From NCBI RefSeq assembly GCF_030687495.1, contig NZ_CP117435.1, positions 1,798,001 through 1,862,000 of the forward strand: a DNA stretch of 64,000 nucleotides. The letters run 5' to 3'. Of the stretch, positions 37,160 through 45,179 are shown one piece after another. The position numbers and the translations under genes are program-made. The stretch comes from Pseudomonas sp. FP453. Lineage in GTDB: Bacteria > Pseudomonadota > Gammaproteobacteria > Pseudomonadales > Pseudomonadaceae. Below the pieces are notes generated by a model. That model was given only the letters and a program-made list of their open reading frames with translations. It was not told the origin of the DNA and ran no database searches. How positions within the stretch are numbered: position 1 is the first letter of the stretch; each line of letters starts with the position of its first letter.

Positions 37160-38848
37160 ATGAGCGAAAGCTTTGCGGAACTCTTTGAAGAAAGCCTAAA
37201 AACCCTGAACCTTCAGGCAGGCTCCATCATCACCGGTGTTATCGTTGATATCGATTACCAAGCTCGCTGGGTAACCGTTCACGCTGGTCTGAAGTCTGAA
37301 GCTCTGATCCCGCTGGAACAGTTCTACAACGATGCTGGTGACCTGACTATCAATGTCGGTGACGAAGTTCACGTTGCTCTGGACTCGGTTGAAGACGGTT
37401 TCGGTGAAACCAAGCTGTCCCGTGAAAAAGCCAAGCGCGCTGAATGCTGGATTGTTCTCGAAGCAGCCTTCGCAGCTGAAGAAGTGGTCAAGGGCGTTAT
37501 CAACGGTAAGGTTAAAGGCGGCTTCACTGTCGACGTTAACGGCATCCGTGCGTTCCTGCCAGGTTCTTTGGTCGACGTTCGTCCAGTGCGCGACACCACG
37601 CACCTGGAAGGCAAGGAACTCGAATTCAAGGTCATCAAGCTCGACCAGAAGCGCAACAACGTTGTCGTTTCCCGTCGCAGCGTCCTGGAAGCAGAGAACT
37701 CCGCCGAGCGTGAAGCTCTGCTGGAATCCCTGCAGGAAGGCCAACAAGTCAAAGGTATCGTCAAGAACCTCACCGATTACGGCGCATTCGTCGATCTGGG
37801 TGGCGTCGATGGCCTGCTGCACATTACCGACATGGCTTGGAAGCGTATCAAGCATCCATCTGAAATCGTCAACGTTGGCGACGAGATCGATGTCAAGGTT
37901 CTGAAATACGATCGCGAGCGCAACCGTGTTTCCCTGGGCCTGAAGCAACTGGGTGAAGATCCATGGGTTGCTATCAAAGCCCGTTACCCAGAAAGCACTC
38001 GCGTAACCGCGCGTGTTACCAACCTGACCGACTACGGCTGCTTCGCTGAGCTGGAAGAAGGCGTGGAAGGCCTGGTACACGTTTCCGAAATGGACTGGAC
38101 CAACAAAAACATCCATCCTTCGAAAGTCGTACAAGTCGGCGACGAAGTGGAAGTTATGGTTCTGGACATCGACGAAGAGCGTCGTCGTATCTCCCTGGGC
38201 ATCAAGCAGTGCAAATCTAACCCATGGGAAGATTTCTCTGGCCAGTTCAACAAGGGCGATAAAATCTCCGGCACCATCAAGTCGATCACCGATTTCGGTA
38301 TCTTCATTGGTCTGGACGGCGGCATCGACGGCCTGGTTCACCTGTCCGACATCTCCTGGAACGAAGTTGGCGAAGAAGCTGTTCGTCGTTTCAAGAAGGG
38401 CGACGAGCTGGACACCGTTATCCTGTCGGTTGACCCAGAGCGCGAGCGCATCTCCCTGGGTATCAAGCAGCTGGAAAGCGACCCGTTCTCTGAATACGTT
38501 CAGGACAACGACAAAGGCGCAATCGTTAAGGGCATCGTGAAAGAAGTTGACGCTAAAGGCGCCATCATCACTCTGGCCGACGATATCGAAGCGACTCTGA
38601 AAGCCTCCGAAATCAGCCGTGACCGCGTTGAAGACGCGCGCAACGTTCTGAAAGAAGGCCAGGAAGTAGAAGCCAAGATCATCAGCGTTGATCGCAAGAG
38701 CCGCGTGATCCAACTCTCCATCAAGTCGAAAGACGAAGTGGAAGAGAAAGAAGCTATGCAGAGCCTGAAATCGGCTCCAGAAGCTGCCGCAACTGGCGAG
38801 ACCACTATGGCCTCCCTGCTGCGCGAAGCAATGGCTAAGCAGAACTAA
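37160..38848 (+). CDS. rpsA: 30S ribosomal protein S1
   Basis: 562 residues with six S1 RNA-binding repeats; repeats 3-6 are the clearest, each with a [24 protein letters not shown] strand and an ending like RISLGIKQ. Repeats 1-2 (about 20-170) bind the ribosome. The codon use is strongly biased, as expected for an abundant protein. The ATG at 37160 has AGGA 6 bases upstream; the 15-codon upstream extension is the leader. Likely autoregulated. Confidence 0.98.
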   Translation: MSESFAELFEESLKTLNLQAGSIITGVIVDIDYQARWVTVHAGLKSEALIPLEQFYNDAGDLTINVGDEVHVALDSVEDGFGETKLSREKAKRAECWIVLEAAFAAEEVVKGVINGKVKGGFTVDVNGIRAFLPGSLVDVRPVRDTTHLEGKELEFKVIKLDQKRNNVVVSRRSVLEAENSAEREALLESLQEGQQVKGIVKNLTDYGAFVDLGGVDGLLHITDMAWKRIKHPSEIVNVGDEIDVKVLKYDRERNRVSLGLKQLGEDPWVAIKARYPESTRVTARVTNLTDYGCFAELEEGVEGLVHVSEMDWTNKNIHPSKVVQVGDEVEVMVLDIDEERRRISLGIKQCKSNPWEDFSGQFNKGDKISGTIKSITDFGIFIGLDGGIDGLVHLSDISWNEVGEEAVRRFKKGDELDTVILSVDPERERISLGIKQLESDPFSEYVQDNDKGAIVKGIVKEVDAKGAIITLADDIEATLKASEISRDRVEDARNVLKEGQEVEAKIISVDRKSRVIQLSIKSKDEVEEKEAMQSLKSAPEAAATGETTMASLLREAMAKQN

Positions 38849-38865
38849 GTTCTGTAACGCTGTAG

Positions 38866-38894
38866 AAAAAGGGCGACTTCGGTCGCCCTTTTTT
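38866..38894 (+). terminator. rpsA terminator
   Basis: AAAAAGGGCGAC-TTCG-GTCGCCCTTTTTT: perfect stem with a UUCG tetraloop and a T run, 18 bases after the rpsA stop. Confidence 0.95.
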
Positions 38895-39009
38895 GTGCCT
38901 GAAATTCGTTGAATCAACAACCAAGAACCAAGCGGTATGAGCGGCTGTCAGAACTGACTATAGTCGTTTGAAAAGCTGCTTTCGTGTTGTTTATTCAGTA
39001 AGGGTTGGA

Positions 39010-39294
39010 ATGAACAGGTTTATCGTAGTGTTCGCAGTGGCAATGCTTGCAGGCTGCTCTGCCACCAGTGCCAAGACCCATGCTCGGCACGGTGTAAGCG
39101 GCATAGAGATCGATTGCTCTGGCCTGGGCTCTGGTTGGGACAGGTGTGAGAGTCGCGCGGCTCGTGAATGCAAGATGCAGGGCTACAAGGTGGTCACCAG
39201 ATCCAGCGATGCAAAGGACGATGAGGGTGACTATCTATTTGGCTGGAACCCGGCAGGCGCGGTCACTCGGACGATGTTGGTGATCTGTAATTGA
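39010..39294 (+). CDS. Small lipoprotein
   Basis: 94 residues. The signal peptide MNRFIVVFAVAMLAGC has its lipobox Cys at 16. The mature part has four more cysteines (IDCSGLGSG, DRCESRAARECKMQGY, and a C-terminal VICN) and no family I recognise by name. Similar small lipoproteins sit between rpsA and ihfB in other Pseudomonas. Start ATG 39010 follows AGGG at short distance; an upstream TTG-type start would spoil the signal peptide. Confidence 0.75.
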   Translation: MNRFIVVFAVAMLAGCSATSAKTHARHGVSGIEIDCSGLGSGWDRCESRAARECKMQGYKVVTRSSDAKDDEGDYLFGWNPAGAVTRTMLVICN

Positions 39295-39426
39295 GCATGC
39301 AAGGCGTGTTTTGTCGGCCTTGCGCTGACCTGTCGATAAGTTGGGGTATGGGCTGTTCAAATTCATCAAGTCATGCTAAAACCTTCGAAGCGCTTTTCCT
39401 AGCTGCTTGAAAAAGAAGGGAAAAAT

Positions 39427-39723
39427 ATGACGAAGTCGGAGTTGATCGAACGAATTGTCACCCATCAAGGGCTGCTTTCATCCAAGGATGTAGAGCTGGC
39501 CATCAAGACCATGCTTGAACAAATGTCCCAATGTCTGGCTACCGGCGATCGGATTGAGATCCGTGGATTTGGGAGCTTCTCGTTGCACTATCGTGCGCCC
39601 CGGGTTGGGCGTAATCCTAAGACCGGACAATCGGTCAGCCTCGACGGTAAGTTCGTTCCTCACTTCAAGCCGGGCAAGGAGTTGCGAGACCGGGTGAACG
39701 AAGAAGAGGAAGAGGGTGTCTGA
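39427..39723 (+). CDS. ihfB: Integration host factor subunit beta
   Basis: 98 residues. The HU/IHF fold has the DNA-bending arm with [25 protein letters not shown] sequence at about 44-64 and the conserved Pro of the arm in NPKTGQ. N-terminal [11 protein letters not shown] is typical of IhfB. It pairs with IhfA to bend DNA. The acidic C-terminal tail (EEEEEG) is usual in Pseudomonas. Confidence 0.97.
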   Translation: MTKSELIERIVTHQGLLSSKDVELAIKTMLEQMSQCLATGDRIEIRGFGSFSLHYRAPRVGRNPKTGQSVSLDGKFVPHFKPGKELRDRVNEEEEEGV

Positions 39724-39744
39724 GAATCTTTGAGGAAAGCTACC

Positions 39745-39990
39745 ATGGGTAGAGTTGGGCGTATTTTCTTGGGAATGATCCTGGTGGTCTTCACCTTGGC
39801 AGTCATCGTGTTTGTGCTGGAAAACCAGCAAGGTGTGGCTTTGTCGTTCCTGGGGTGGACAAGCGCCGAATTCCCTGTGGCTGTGTTTGTTGGGCTTGCC
39901 TTGATCGTTGGTGCGTTGATCGGCCCTTTTTTGGGTTTGTTAGTTAGGCTGGCAGGGCGGCGTCGCGTGGAAGCGTCCAAGCGCTCGTGA
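39745..39990 (+). CDS. LapA-domain (DUF1049) inner-membrane protein
   Basis: 81 residues with two membrane helices (IFLGMILVVFTLAVIVFVLE and a second at about 45-70) and the LapA signature VLENQQGVALSFLGW. E. coli LapA with LapB adjusts LpxC turnover and so LPS level; here no lapB follows directly. ATG 39745 has GAGGAA 8 bases upstream and lies 21 bases after ihfB, likely cotranscribed. Confidence 0.85.
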   Translation: MGRVGRIFLGMILVVFTLAVIVFVLENQQGVALSFLGWTSAEFPVAVFVGLALIVGALIGPFLGLLVRLAGRRRVEASKRS

Positions 39991-40582
39991 GCTGGTATGT
40001 CTGATTAGCAGATGCGGCGCTTTACGGGTCTCATCGGCGCCTGAAACACCTTAACTAACAGCAGCGCGAGCGTTGATTGATCGTGAATTCAGTTAATCCG
40101 ATGCCAGACGGTTTGGTGCGCCCGGTTGCCTGTCTGTCGTCAGCTAAAATCGGCGCTGCAGCGTAATCTTGAAGTCAGATAATTCCTACGGATGGCTCTG
40201 TTTTTTGTAGCGTATTCTTCGCTTCAATTTATAGAGGATTTTTGCATGATGCGGAATCTCAAGTTGTGTAAGTAATATTTGTACTGTCCATTGTCTCTGA
40301 AGTGCTTCGAGTGTCGGCCTATTGAGTGAGGCCAATGAATGAAAGCGCGCCGAAATTTTTTATCAATCCTGCTCTTCAAGTCTCACGTGCTTTGAGGTTG
40401 GTAATGGGTTTGATATCGCTTTGATATTATCGCATTAGAGGCGTGGCGGAACGTTCGGGGTGAGAGGTATAGGGTTGGCCTGCAAGGTTTCATCAGGTCA
40501 GAGTAGGGAGGGGGGCTACGATCATTGTTTCCTGATTACTCGTTAGCAAATGCACGCCAGGATGAGCAAGCAGGAGATTTTG
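39991..40582. other. Gene-poor, AT-rich leader of the O-antigen cluster
   Basis: 592 bases with no supported gene. Composition shifts here to AT-rich. Seen: a nine-codon ORF (40246-40275) with AGAGG about 9 bases upstream, and a hairpin GGCCT-N8-AGGCC near 40316-40333. No JUMPstart/ops sequence (GGCGGTAG) is present. A promoter for the O-antigen genes should lie here. A TGATATTAT string near 40418 is a possible -10, without a clear -35. Confidence 0.5.
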
Positions 40583-40774
40583 ATGGAAGCAAATAGATGG
40601 AAGGCCATGCAATGCGCTATCAGTCCCGTATCGCAGTCGAATGAAGGGCGCGTGACACCTGTCAATGACCGACTGTTGAAGAGGGGGAGCGACAAGCGCC
40701 TTGGCAGATTGCGCAAGTGCTCGACGCCGAGTAGCTTTCGAGCGCCAACGCTAGTTAGAGTTTGTGGCAGATAA
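40583..40774 (+). CDS. Short ORF ending on the wzy start codon
   Basis: 63 residues, basic, no membrane segment, no recognised family. AGGAG lies 7 bases before ATG 40583, a good ribosome site. Its TAA (40772-40774) shares a base with the ATG of the polymerase gene, which itself has no clear Shine-Dalgarno, so it may act as a coupling leader ORF. Could also be chance. Confidence 0.35.
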   Translation: MEANRWKAMQCAISPVSQSNEGRVTPVNDRLLKRGSDKRLGRLRKCSTPSSFRAPTLVRVCGR

Positions 40775-41892
40775 TGATGAAGTATTTGTGTTATTTGCTC
40801 GGCGCCTTAATGGTCTTTCCAATAAAGATGCTGGAAAGTGGCGGTGTGAACTACAAGTTAGATGAGTTTTTGCTTGTTTTTGTCGGTGTGGTTTTTTTGT
40901 GCACTCGTCATGCCAGGCCAGCGATGTTTGGTTACGCCTTCCTGGTTCTGCTCTATCTGTTTTACGGCGCGATGATGGTTTATATCAGTGGGCTTGTCGT
41001 TAATTATGAGGTGTTCTTTCGGTTACTCCAGATTCTGCTGATCATCATTGTCATGTCGATGATGTCTGATATTGAAAGAACGGCGATGCTTGACGGGATA
41101 GGTAATTGGGGGCCGGTGTTTGCATTGTTGATGGTTAGCTACCTGGTTTTCAAGCTGGACTACTCTACAAGTGTGTTGCTGGGCAGTCAGCAGCATTATA
41201 AAGATTTCTTTAATAGTAAAGAGTCTTTTTTAAGTGTGCATATAAATACTGTGGGTACGGTGTTGCTGTTGTCGATTTATGTGAATATGTTGAAGTATCA
41301 AGTGACGGGTAGGTCGATATATTTGGTATTGTGTATTTTCATGCTGCTTCCACCTTTTATGCTCTTGTCCAAAGGCGATTTGCTGGCAGTTTCGCTGGCG
41401 CTGGTTTTCCTGGGTTTTGCAAGGTTCAGTGTGTCATATTTGTTTTTTGTGTTTCTGGCGATAGGTGGGGTGGTCGCGGCGGTTTTTGGGGACTTTTCCC
41501 GATTTGATCCCACGCGAGAAATTCTCTATAGCACTGCATTGAAGGCATTTGTTCAAAACCCATTCGGATACGGCATCGGTACGGAAAGCCAGGTTATTTT
41601 TGCTTTGTCTGGAATCGATTATCCGGCTCACAATTTTTTGCTGAGTGCTGCGTTGGAGACAGGAATATTCGGCGTACTGTTTTTTGTTTCCTTGGTTTTT
41701 TACAGCTGTTGGAAGAATAAAAGTCCTATTGCACGGGCTTTTTTGCTCGCGTTTGTTGTCGTGGGGTCTTTCGGTAACGTCATGTATTTTTACAAATACC
41801 ACTTCGTGTTTTTTATGATGATAATTGCTTTTTTTGATAAGACGTATTGTCAGTCTGTCCAGCTGCGTAGTCAAAGATTGGCCGCGATCTAA
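40774..41892 (+). CDS. wzy: O-antigen polymerase (Wzy-like)
   Basis: 372 residues, about ten hydrophobic helices and little else. The region PFGYGIGTESQVIF...YPAHNFLLSAALETGIFGVLFF is the periplasmic-loop pattern (PxGxGxG then HNxxL) of the Wzy/O-antigen ligase superfamily. In the Wzx/Wzy pathway it links repeat units in the periplasm. Codon use is AT-rich. Starts at ATG 40774 or 40777. WaaL ligase is the alternative, but the setting beside glycosyltransferases and Wzx favours Wzy. Confidence 0.75.
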   Translation: MMKYLCYLLGALMVFPIKMLESGGVNYKLDEFLLVFVGVVFLCTRHARPAMFGYAFLVLLYLFYGAMMVYISGLVVNYEVFFRLLQILLIIIVMSMMSDIERTAMLDGIGNWGPVFALLMVSYLVFKLDYSTSVLLGSQQHYKDFFNSKESFLSVHINTVGTVLLLSIYVNMLKYQVTGRSIYLVLCIFMLLPPFMLLSKGDLLAVSLALVFLGFARFSVSYLFFVFLAIGGVVAAVFGDFSRFDPTREILYSTALKAFVQNPFGYGIGTESQVIFALSGIDYPAHNFLLSAALETGIFGVLFFVSLVFYSCWKNKSPIARAFLLAFVVVGSFGNVMYFYKYHFVFFMMIIAFFDKTYCQSVQLRSQRLAAI

Positions 41893-41917
41893 ATGAATTA
41901 AGGTGGGGTGAGTTAGA

Positions 41918-42727
41918 ATGCCTAGGGCGAAAATTGGGATCGTGGTTGCTACGTATAATAGTGAACGAACGCTACGTGAGTGCCTGGACTCTATTAAGGG
42001 GCAGACATTCAAGGATGTTGATCTATATATTCAGGATGGTGGTAGTACAGACGGTACGCTGCAAATAATAGAAGAGTACGGAATGGCCAGGTTCTCCAGT
42101 GAGAAGGATTCTGGCGTTTACAATGCGTGGAATAAAGCATTGGCGCAGGTTGACGCTGACTGGATAACGTTCCTTGGGAGTGATGACTACTTTAGTTCGC
42201 CTTCTGCACTGGCTTCCATAATTGCACACTTGGACGCTGCGGGTGAGCGTGATGTCAAGATTGTTTACGGTAAAAATAATCTTGTTGATCAGTCTGGAGC
42301 CTTTATCGACGAGGTGGGCCTGCCTTGGGAGGCAGCACGTATTGGTTTGAAAAATAAAATGACGATACGTCACCCGGGTTGTTTCCATCATGCGTCGCTG
42401 TTTGAAGCGGGGAATGGATTCGACGAGAGCTATAAGGTGATAGGTGACTATCATTTTATCCTGCGTGCGCTCCGGGCGCGGGACGCCGGCTTTTATCCTT
42501 TTTCCGTGGTGTCTCATCGAGTGGGTGGGCTGAGCAACAAGCCTAGCTTGATGATGTCGATTATTCGAGAGAACTTCAGGCTTCGGAAAGAGTTGGCGCT
42601 ATCTCCGGTGTATTTGGTTGATTCGATTTTTATCAAGCGATTGGTGCTTTTCTTACTGAGCGCTGTATTGGGTGATCGTGGTGTTATGAAGTTGCTGTCG
42701 GTTTATGGTGGGCTCGTGAAGAAATGA
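41918..42727 (+). CDS. Family 2 glycosyltransferase
   Basis: 269 residues. GT-A fold: N-terminal IGIVVATYNSERTLRECLDS, IQDGGSTDGT, and the metal-binding WITFLGSDDYF (DD). An acceptor-side acidic motif is in SYKVIGDYHF. It adds one sugar of the O-unit from a nucleotide sugar on the cytoplasmic face; donor and acceptor unknown. Start 41918 has AAGGTGGGG upstream. Low GC. The next gene starts within its last codon (ATGA). Confidence 0.85.
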   Translation: MPRAKIGIVVATYNSERTLRECLDSIKGQTFKDVDLYIQDGGSTDGTLQIIEEYGMARFSSEKDSGVYNAWNKALAQVDADWITFLGSDDYFSSPSALASIIAHLDAAGERDVKIVYGKNNLVDQSGAFIDEVGLPWEAARIGLKNKMTIRHPGCFHHASLFEAGNGFDESYKVIGDYHFILRALRARDAGFYPFSVVSHRVGGLSNKPSLMMSIIRENFRLRKELALSPVYLVDSIFIKRLVLFLLSAVLGDRGVMKLLSVYGGLVKK

Positions 42728-43779
42728 AAATCTGCTATGTGGTTCCGGCGATTGTCAATAAAGCTCCCATTTTAGTGGTTATGCAGCTGTGTGAGCAAAT
42801 GGTTCGTAGAGGGCACGAGGTTACCGTGCTCTATTTTGATGAGTGTGTCGAAATCGAACTGCTGGAAGGGGTCAGGTTTGAGCGTGTTGGTTTCTACAAG
42901 TCATTTGATTTTTCCGCTTATGATGTTGTTCACTCTCACCTGTTGCGGGCTGATGCGTTCGTGTTTAGGAATAAATCATTTTTTACAAAGGTAAGCTATG
43001 TAAGTACCTTGCATAATTATGTCGAGCGGGAGTTGTATTTTCATTACAACAGGTTTGTTTCGTTTGTGTTCAGCTTTGTCTGGAATGTGTGTTGGTTGAG
43101 GCACGATCGGCTCGTCGTACTGAGCGATGATGCGGTAAAGTACTATTCGAGGTTTTCATATAATAAGAAACTAACAAGGGTCTATAACGGTAGAGATATT
43201 GTTGTGGATTATAGTTTGGTCGAGGATTGGTGTGCCGCTGAAATAAATAAATTGAAAGGGCGTGTCGACTATTTGTTAGGGGCCTACTGTGTGCTCACCG
43301 CCACAAAAGGCATTGATCAATTGGTGAAATTGTTGACTATCAATGCTCGGCTGGGATTGGTGGTCATTGGTGATGGCCCAGCGAAGCAGTCATTGCAGGA
43401 ACTGAGTGTGTCGCTGGGTGTAGACAGTCGGTGTGTATTTCTTCCCTCGGTTCCTTATGCGCATCAGTGTAATGTTTTTTTTGATATGTTTGCCATGCCT
43501 TCTCGTTCAGAGGGGTTTGGATTGGCTCTGATTGAGGCGGCTCTGCACTCGAAAAAAATAGTGTGCTCCGATATTCCTATATTCAGGGAGCTTTTCAGTG
43601 AAGAGGCCGTTTGTTTTTTTGAGCTTGATGATGTCGCGAGCCTGGATGCAGCAGTGATGAGAGGCTTGTCTGACGAATCCAAAGGGCCAGCGGTGTTGAA
43701 CGTTGCTCGCGAGAGGTATAGCTCTCTTGCGATGGCAACCAACTATCTTAAGGTCTATGAGGAGTTGATGCGTGACTAA
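42724..43779 (+). CDS. Family 4 glycosyltransferase
   Basis: 351 residues, GT-B fold. The N-terminal domain opens MKICYVVPAIVNKAPILVVM; the C-terminal nucleotide-sugar domain has LGLVVIGDGPAKQSLQEL and the EX7E motif in PSRSEGFGLALIEAALHSKK. Catalyses an O-unit sugar transfer. ATGA overlap with the previous gene, 8-base overlap with the next. AT-rich codons. Confidence 0.85.
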   Translation: MKICYVVPAIVNKAPILVVMQLCEQMVRRGHEVTVLYFDECVEIELLEGVRFERVGFYKSFDFSAYDVVHSHLLRADAFVFRNKSFFTKVSYVSTLHNYVERELYFHYNRFVSFVFSFVWNVCWLRHDRLVVLSDDAVKYYSRFSYNKKLTRVYNGRDIVVDYSLVEDWCAAEINKLKGRVDYLLGAYCVLTATKGIDQLVKLLTINARLGLVVIGDGPAKQSLQELSVSLGVDSRCVFLPSVPYAHQCNVFFDMFAMPSRSEGFGLALIEAALHSKKIVCSDIPIFRELFSEEAVCFFELDDVASLDAAVMRGLSDESKGPAVLNVARERYSSLAMATNYLKVYEELMRD

Positions 43780-44746
43780 CTATAAGGTTTTGGTTACCGG
43801 TGGGTCGGGCTTCATAGGGACTAATTTGGTAGGTCGTCTGAAGGGGCTCGGGTTCGATGTTTTAAGCCTGGATGTGGCTGCACCGAGGAATCGCGATAAC
43901 CTTGACGTCCACCGTTATTGTGATATTTGCGATGCGGATCTGTTGGCTGAGGCGTTTGAGTCGTTCAGGCCCGACTACGTTTTTCACCTTGCGGCGCGCA
44001 CGGATCTTCGCGGCAAGAGTTTGGACGACTATCGGGAAAATATTGCTGGCGTGGACAATTTGTGCGCAGTTCTTTCCTCGGCCGACTACGTTAAACATGC
44101 TGTTTTCGCTTCCAGTATGTTGGTTTGTAGGGCTGGCCACATACCCGCTACGATAGAGGATGTTTCTCCTACTACTGTCTATGGCAAAAGCAAGGTGGAG
44201 GGGGAGCGTATCGTCCGGCAGTGGATGGCGCGGATGCCAAAGTGCTCTATTGTGCGCCCCACGTCTATTTGGGGGGCCTGGTTTGGAGAGCCCTATCGAA
44301 ACTTTTTCGATATGGTGCTCGCCGGTCGTTATATTAGAATTGGTCGGGCGTCCAGCACGAAGACCTACGGCTATGTAGAAAACTGCGTCAATCAGATTAT
44401 TTCGATTGCCCAGCGTCCTGATGACAGTGTTGAATATTTTTATATCGGTGATGCCGTCCCGTTGAATGTAGACGAGTGGAGTTTGAGTATTGCGTCGCAT
44501 GCAGGTCGTCGGAAGCCGATAAAGGCGCCAATGTTTTTTTTCTATTGTTTGGCATGGGTGGGTGATCTCTGTAATTTTACGGGCTTGAGATTTCCGTTCA
44601 GTAGTTTTCGGCTGAAAAACATGACAACTCATAATGTGGTGGACTGCGCTCCGGCAGAAAAATCGAATGTCTACCCTGTGGTGGGTCTGCAGGAGGGGAT
44701 TGAAAAAACACTGTCATGGCTCAAGGCATCATCGACAAAGGAATAA
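43772..44746 (+). CDS. NAD-dependent epimerase/dehydratase
   Basis: 324 residues, extended SDR: TGGSGFIGTNLVGRL cofactor loop, FHLAARTDLRG, and catalytic FASSM plus YGKSK. It acts on a nucleotide sugar, but which one cannot be told. Starts at GTG 43772 with GGAG 8 bases upstream, overlapping the GT4 gene. The C-terminal half carries a hydrophobic stretch (APMFFFYCLAWVGDLCNF) often seen in steroid-dehydrogenase-like SDRs. AT-rich. Confidence 0.8.
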   Translation: MTNYKVLVTGGSGFIGTNLVGRLKGLGFDVLSLDVAAPRNRDNLDVHRYCDICDADLLAEAFESFRPDYVFHLAARTDLRGKSLDDYRENIAGVDNLCAVLSSADYVKHAVFASSMLVCRAGHIPATIEDVSPTTVYGKSKVEGERIVRQWMARMPKCSIVRPTSIWGAWFGEPYRNFFDMVLAGRYIRIGRASSTKTYGYVENCVNQIISIAQRPDDSVEYFYIGDAVPLNVDEWSLSIASHAGRRKPIKAPMFFFYCLAWVGDLCNFTGLRFPFSSFRLKNMTTHNVVDCAPAEKSNVYPVVGLQEGIEKTLSWLKASSTKE

Positions 44747-45179
44747 CCCACACATTGGCGTCTCTGGAGCCGTAACTGGTGTTTCTTCGCAGAGTGTTCA
44801 AAAGCGTCAGCTGCTGGCTTTGCGTGGATTGGCGGGCTTCAGGGTGTCTGCGACAGATGGCATTTTGCCTGTAAAATCAATGGCCTGTGCCTGGTCAGAG
44901 ACTTTTCAGTGTTCCAGCGTCATGCTAAGGTTCTCGCTGTTGCCAAGCTTTTTGTCCGGTGCGTGTCACTGCTGCGTGCTACCAGGGGCATCCAATGAGG
45001 GCGCTATTTTCATTCGCGTTGTCAGGCGCGGCTCTTCATAAAGTCCGGAAGTGGGTTGGTGTGCGGGGTGCGCATATTTCCAAAGAGTCTGAATTGCGAC
45101 GGAATATAATCGATGATGTTTTTAACGCTCGTTGAATTTTCCGAAAATACCCGTGTTACGAGGCAAAGGGCTGTGACGC
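44747..45179. pseudogene. Possible decayed gene between the SDR and wzx
   Basis: 433 bases with no intact gene of normal size. Protein-like sequence can be read in three frames in turn: HIGVSGAVTGVSSQ then LLALRGLAGFRVSATDGILP (44751-44880, frame of 44754), then KINGLCLVRDFSVFQ and AKVLAVAKLFVRCVSLL (44873-44995, frame of 44873), then the short ORF 44995-45135. The hand-over points coincide, as expected for a glycosyltransferase-like gene broken by frameshifts. The identity is a guess. Confidence 0.35.
44995..45135 (+). CDS. Short ORF, perhaps the 3' end of a decayed gene
   Basis: 46 residues, basic: begins MRALFSFALSGAALHKVRK and ends with ELRRNIIDDVFNAR. AGGGG lies 7 bases before ATG 44995. 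It stops 44 bases before wzx. Either a small gene or the last part of the broken gene in this gap. Confidence 0.3.
   Translation: MRALFSFALSGAALHKVRKWVGVRGAHISKESELRRNIIDDVFNAR

Noticed and set aside
37196..38920. 574-codon ORF antisense to rpsA
   Set aside because: Mirror of the S1 repeats; no start signal.
44634..45041. A 135-codon ORF overlapping the epimerase end, as an intact gene
   Set aside because: Its first third is in the wrong frame of the epimerase gene, no ribosome site is seen, and it is better explained as one frame of a broken gene.
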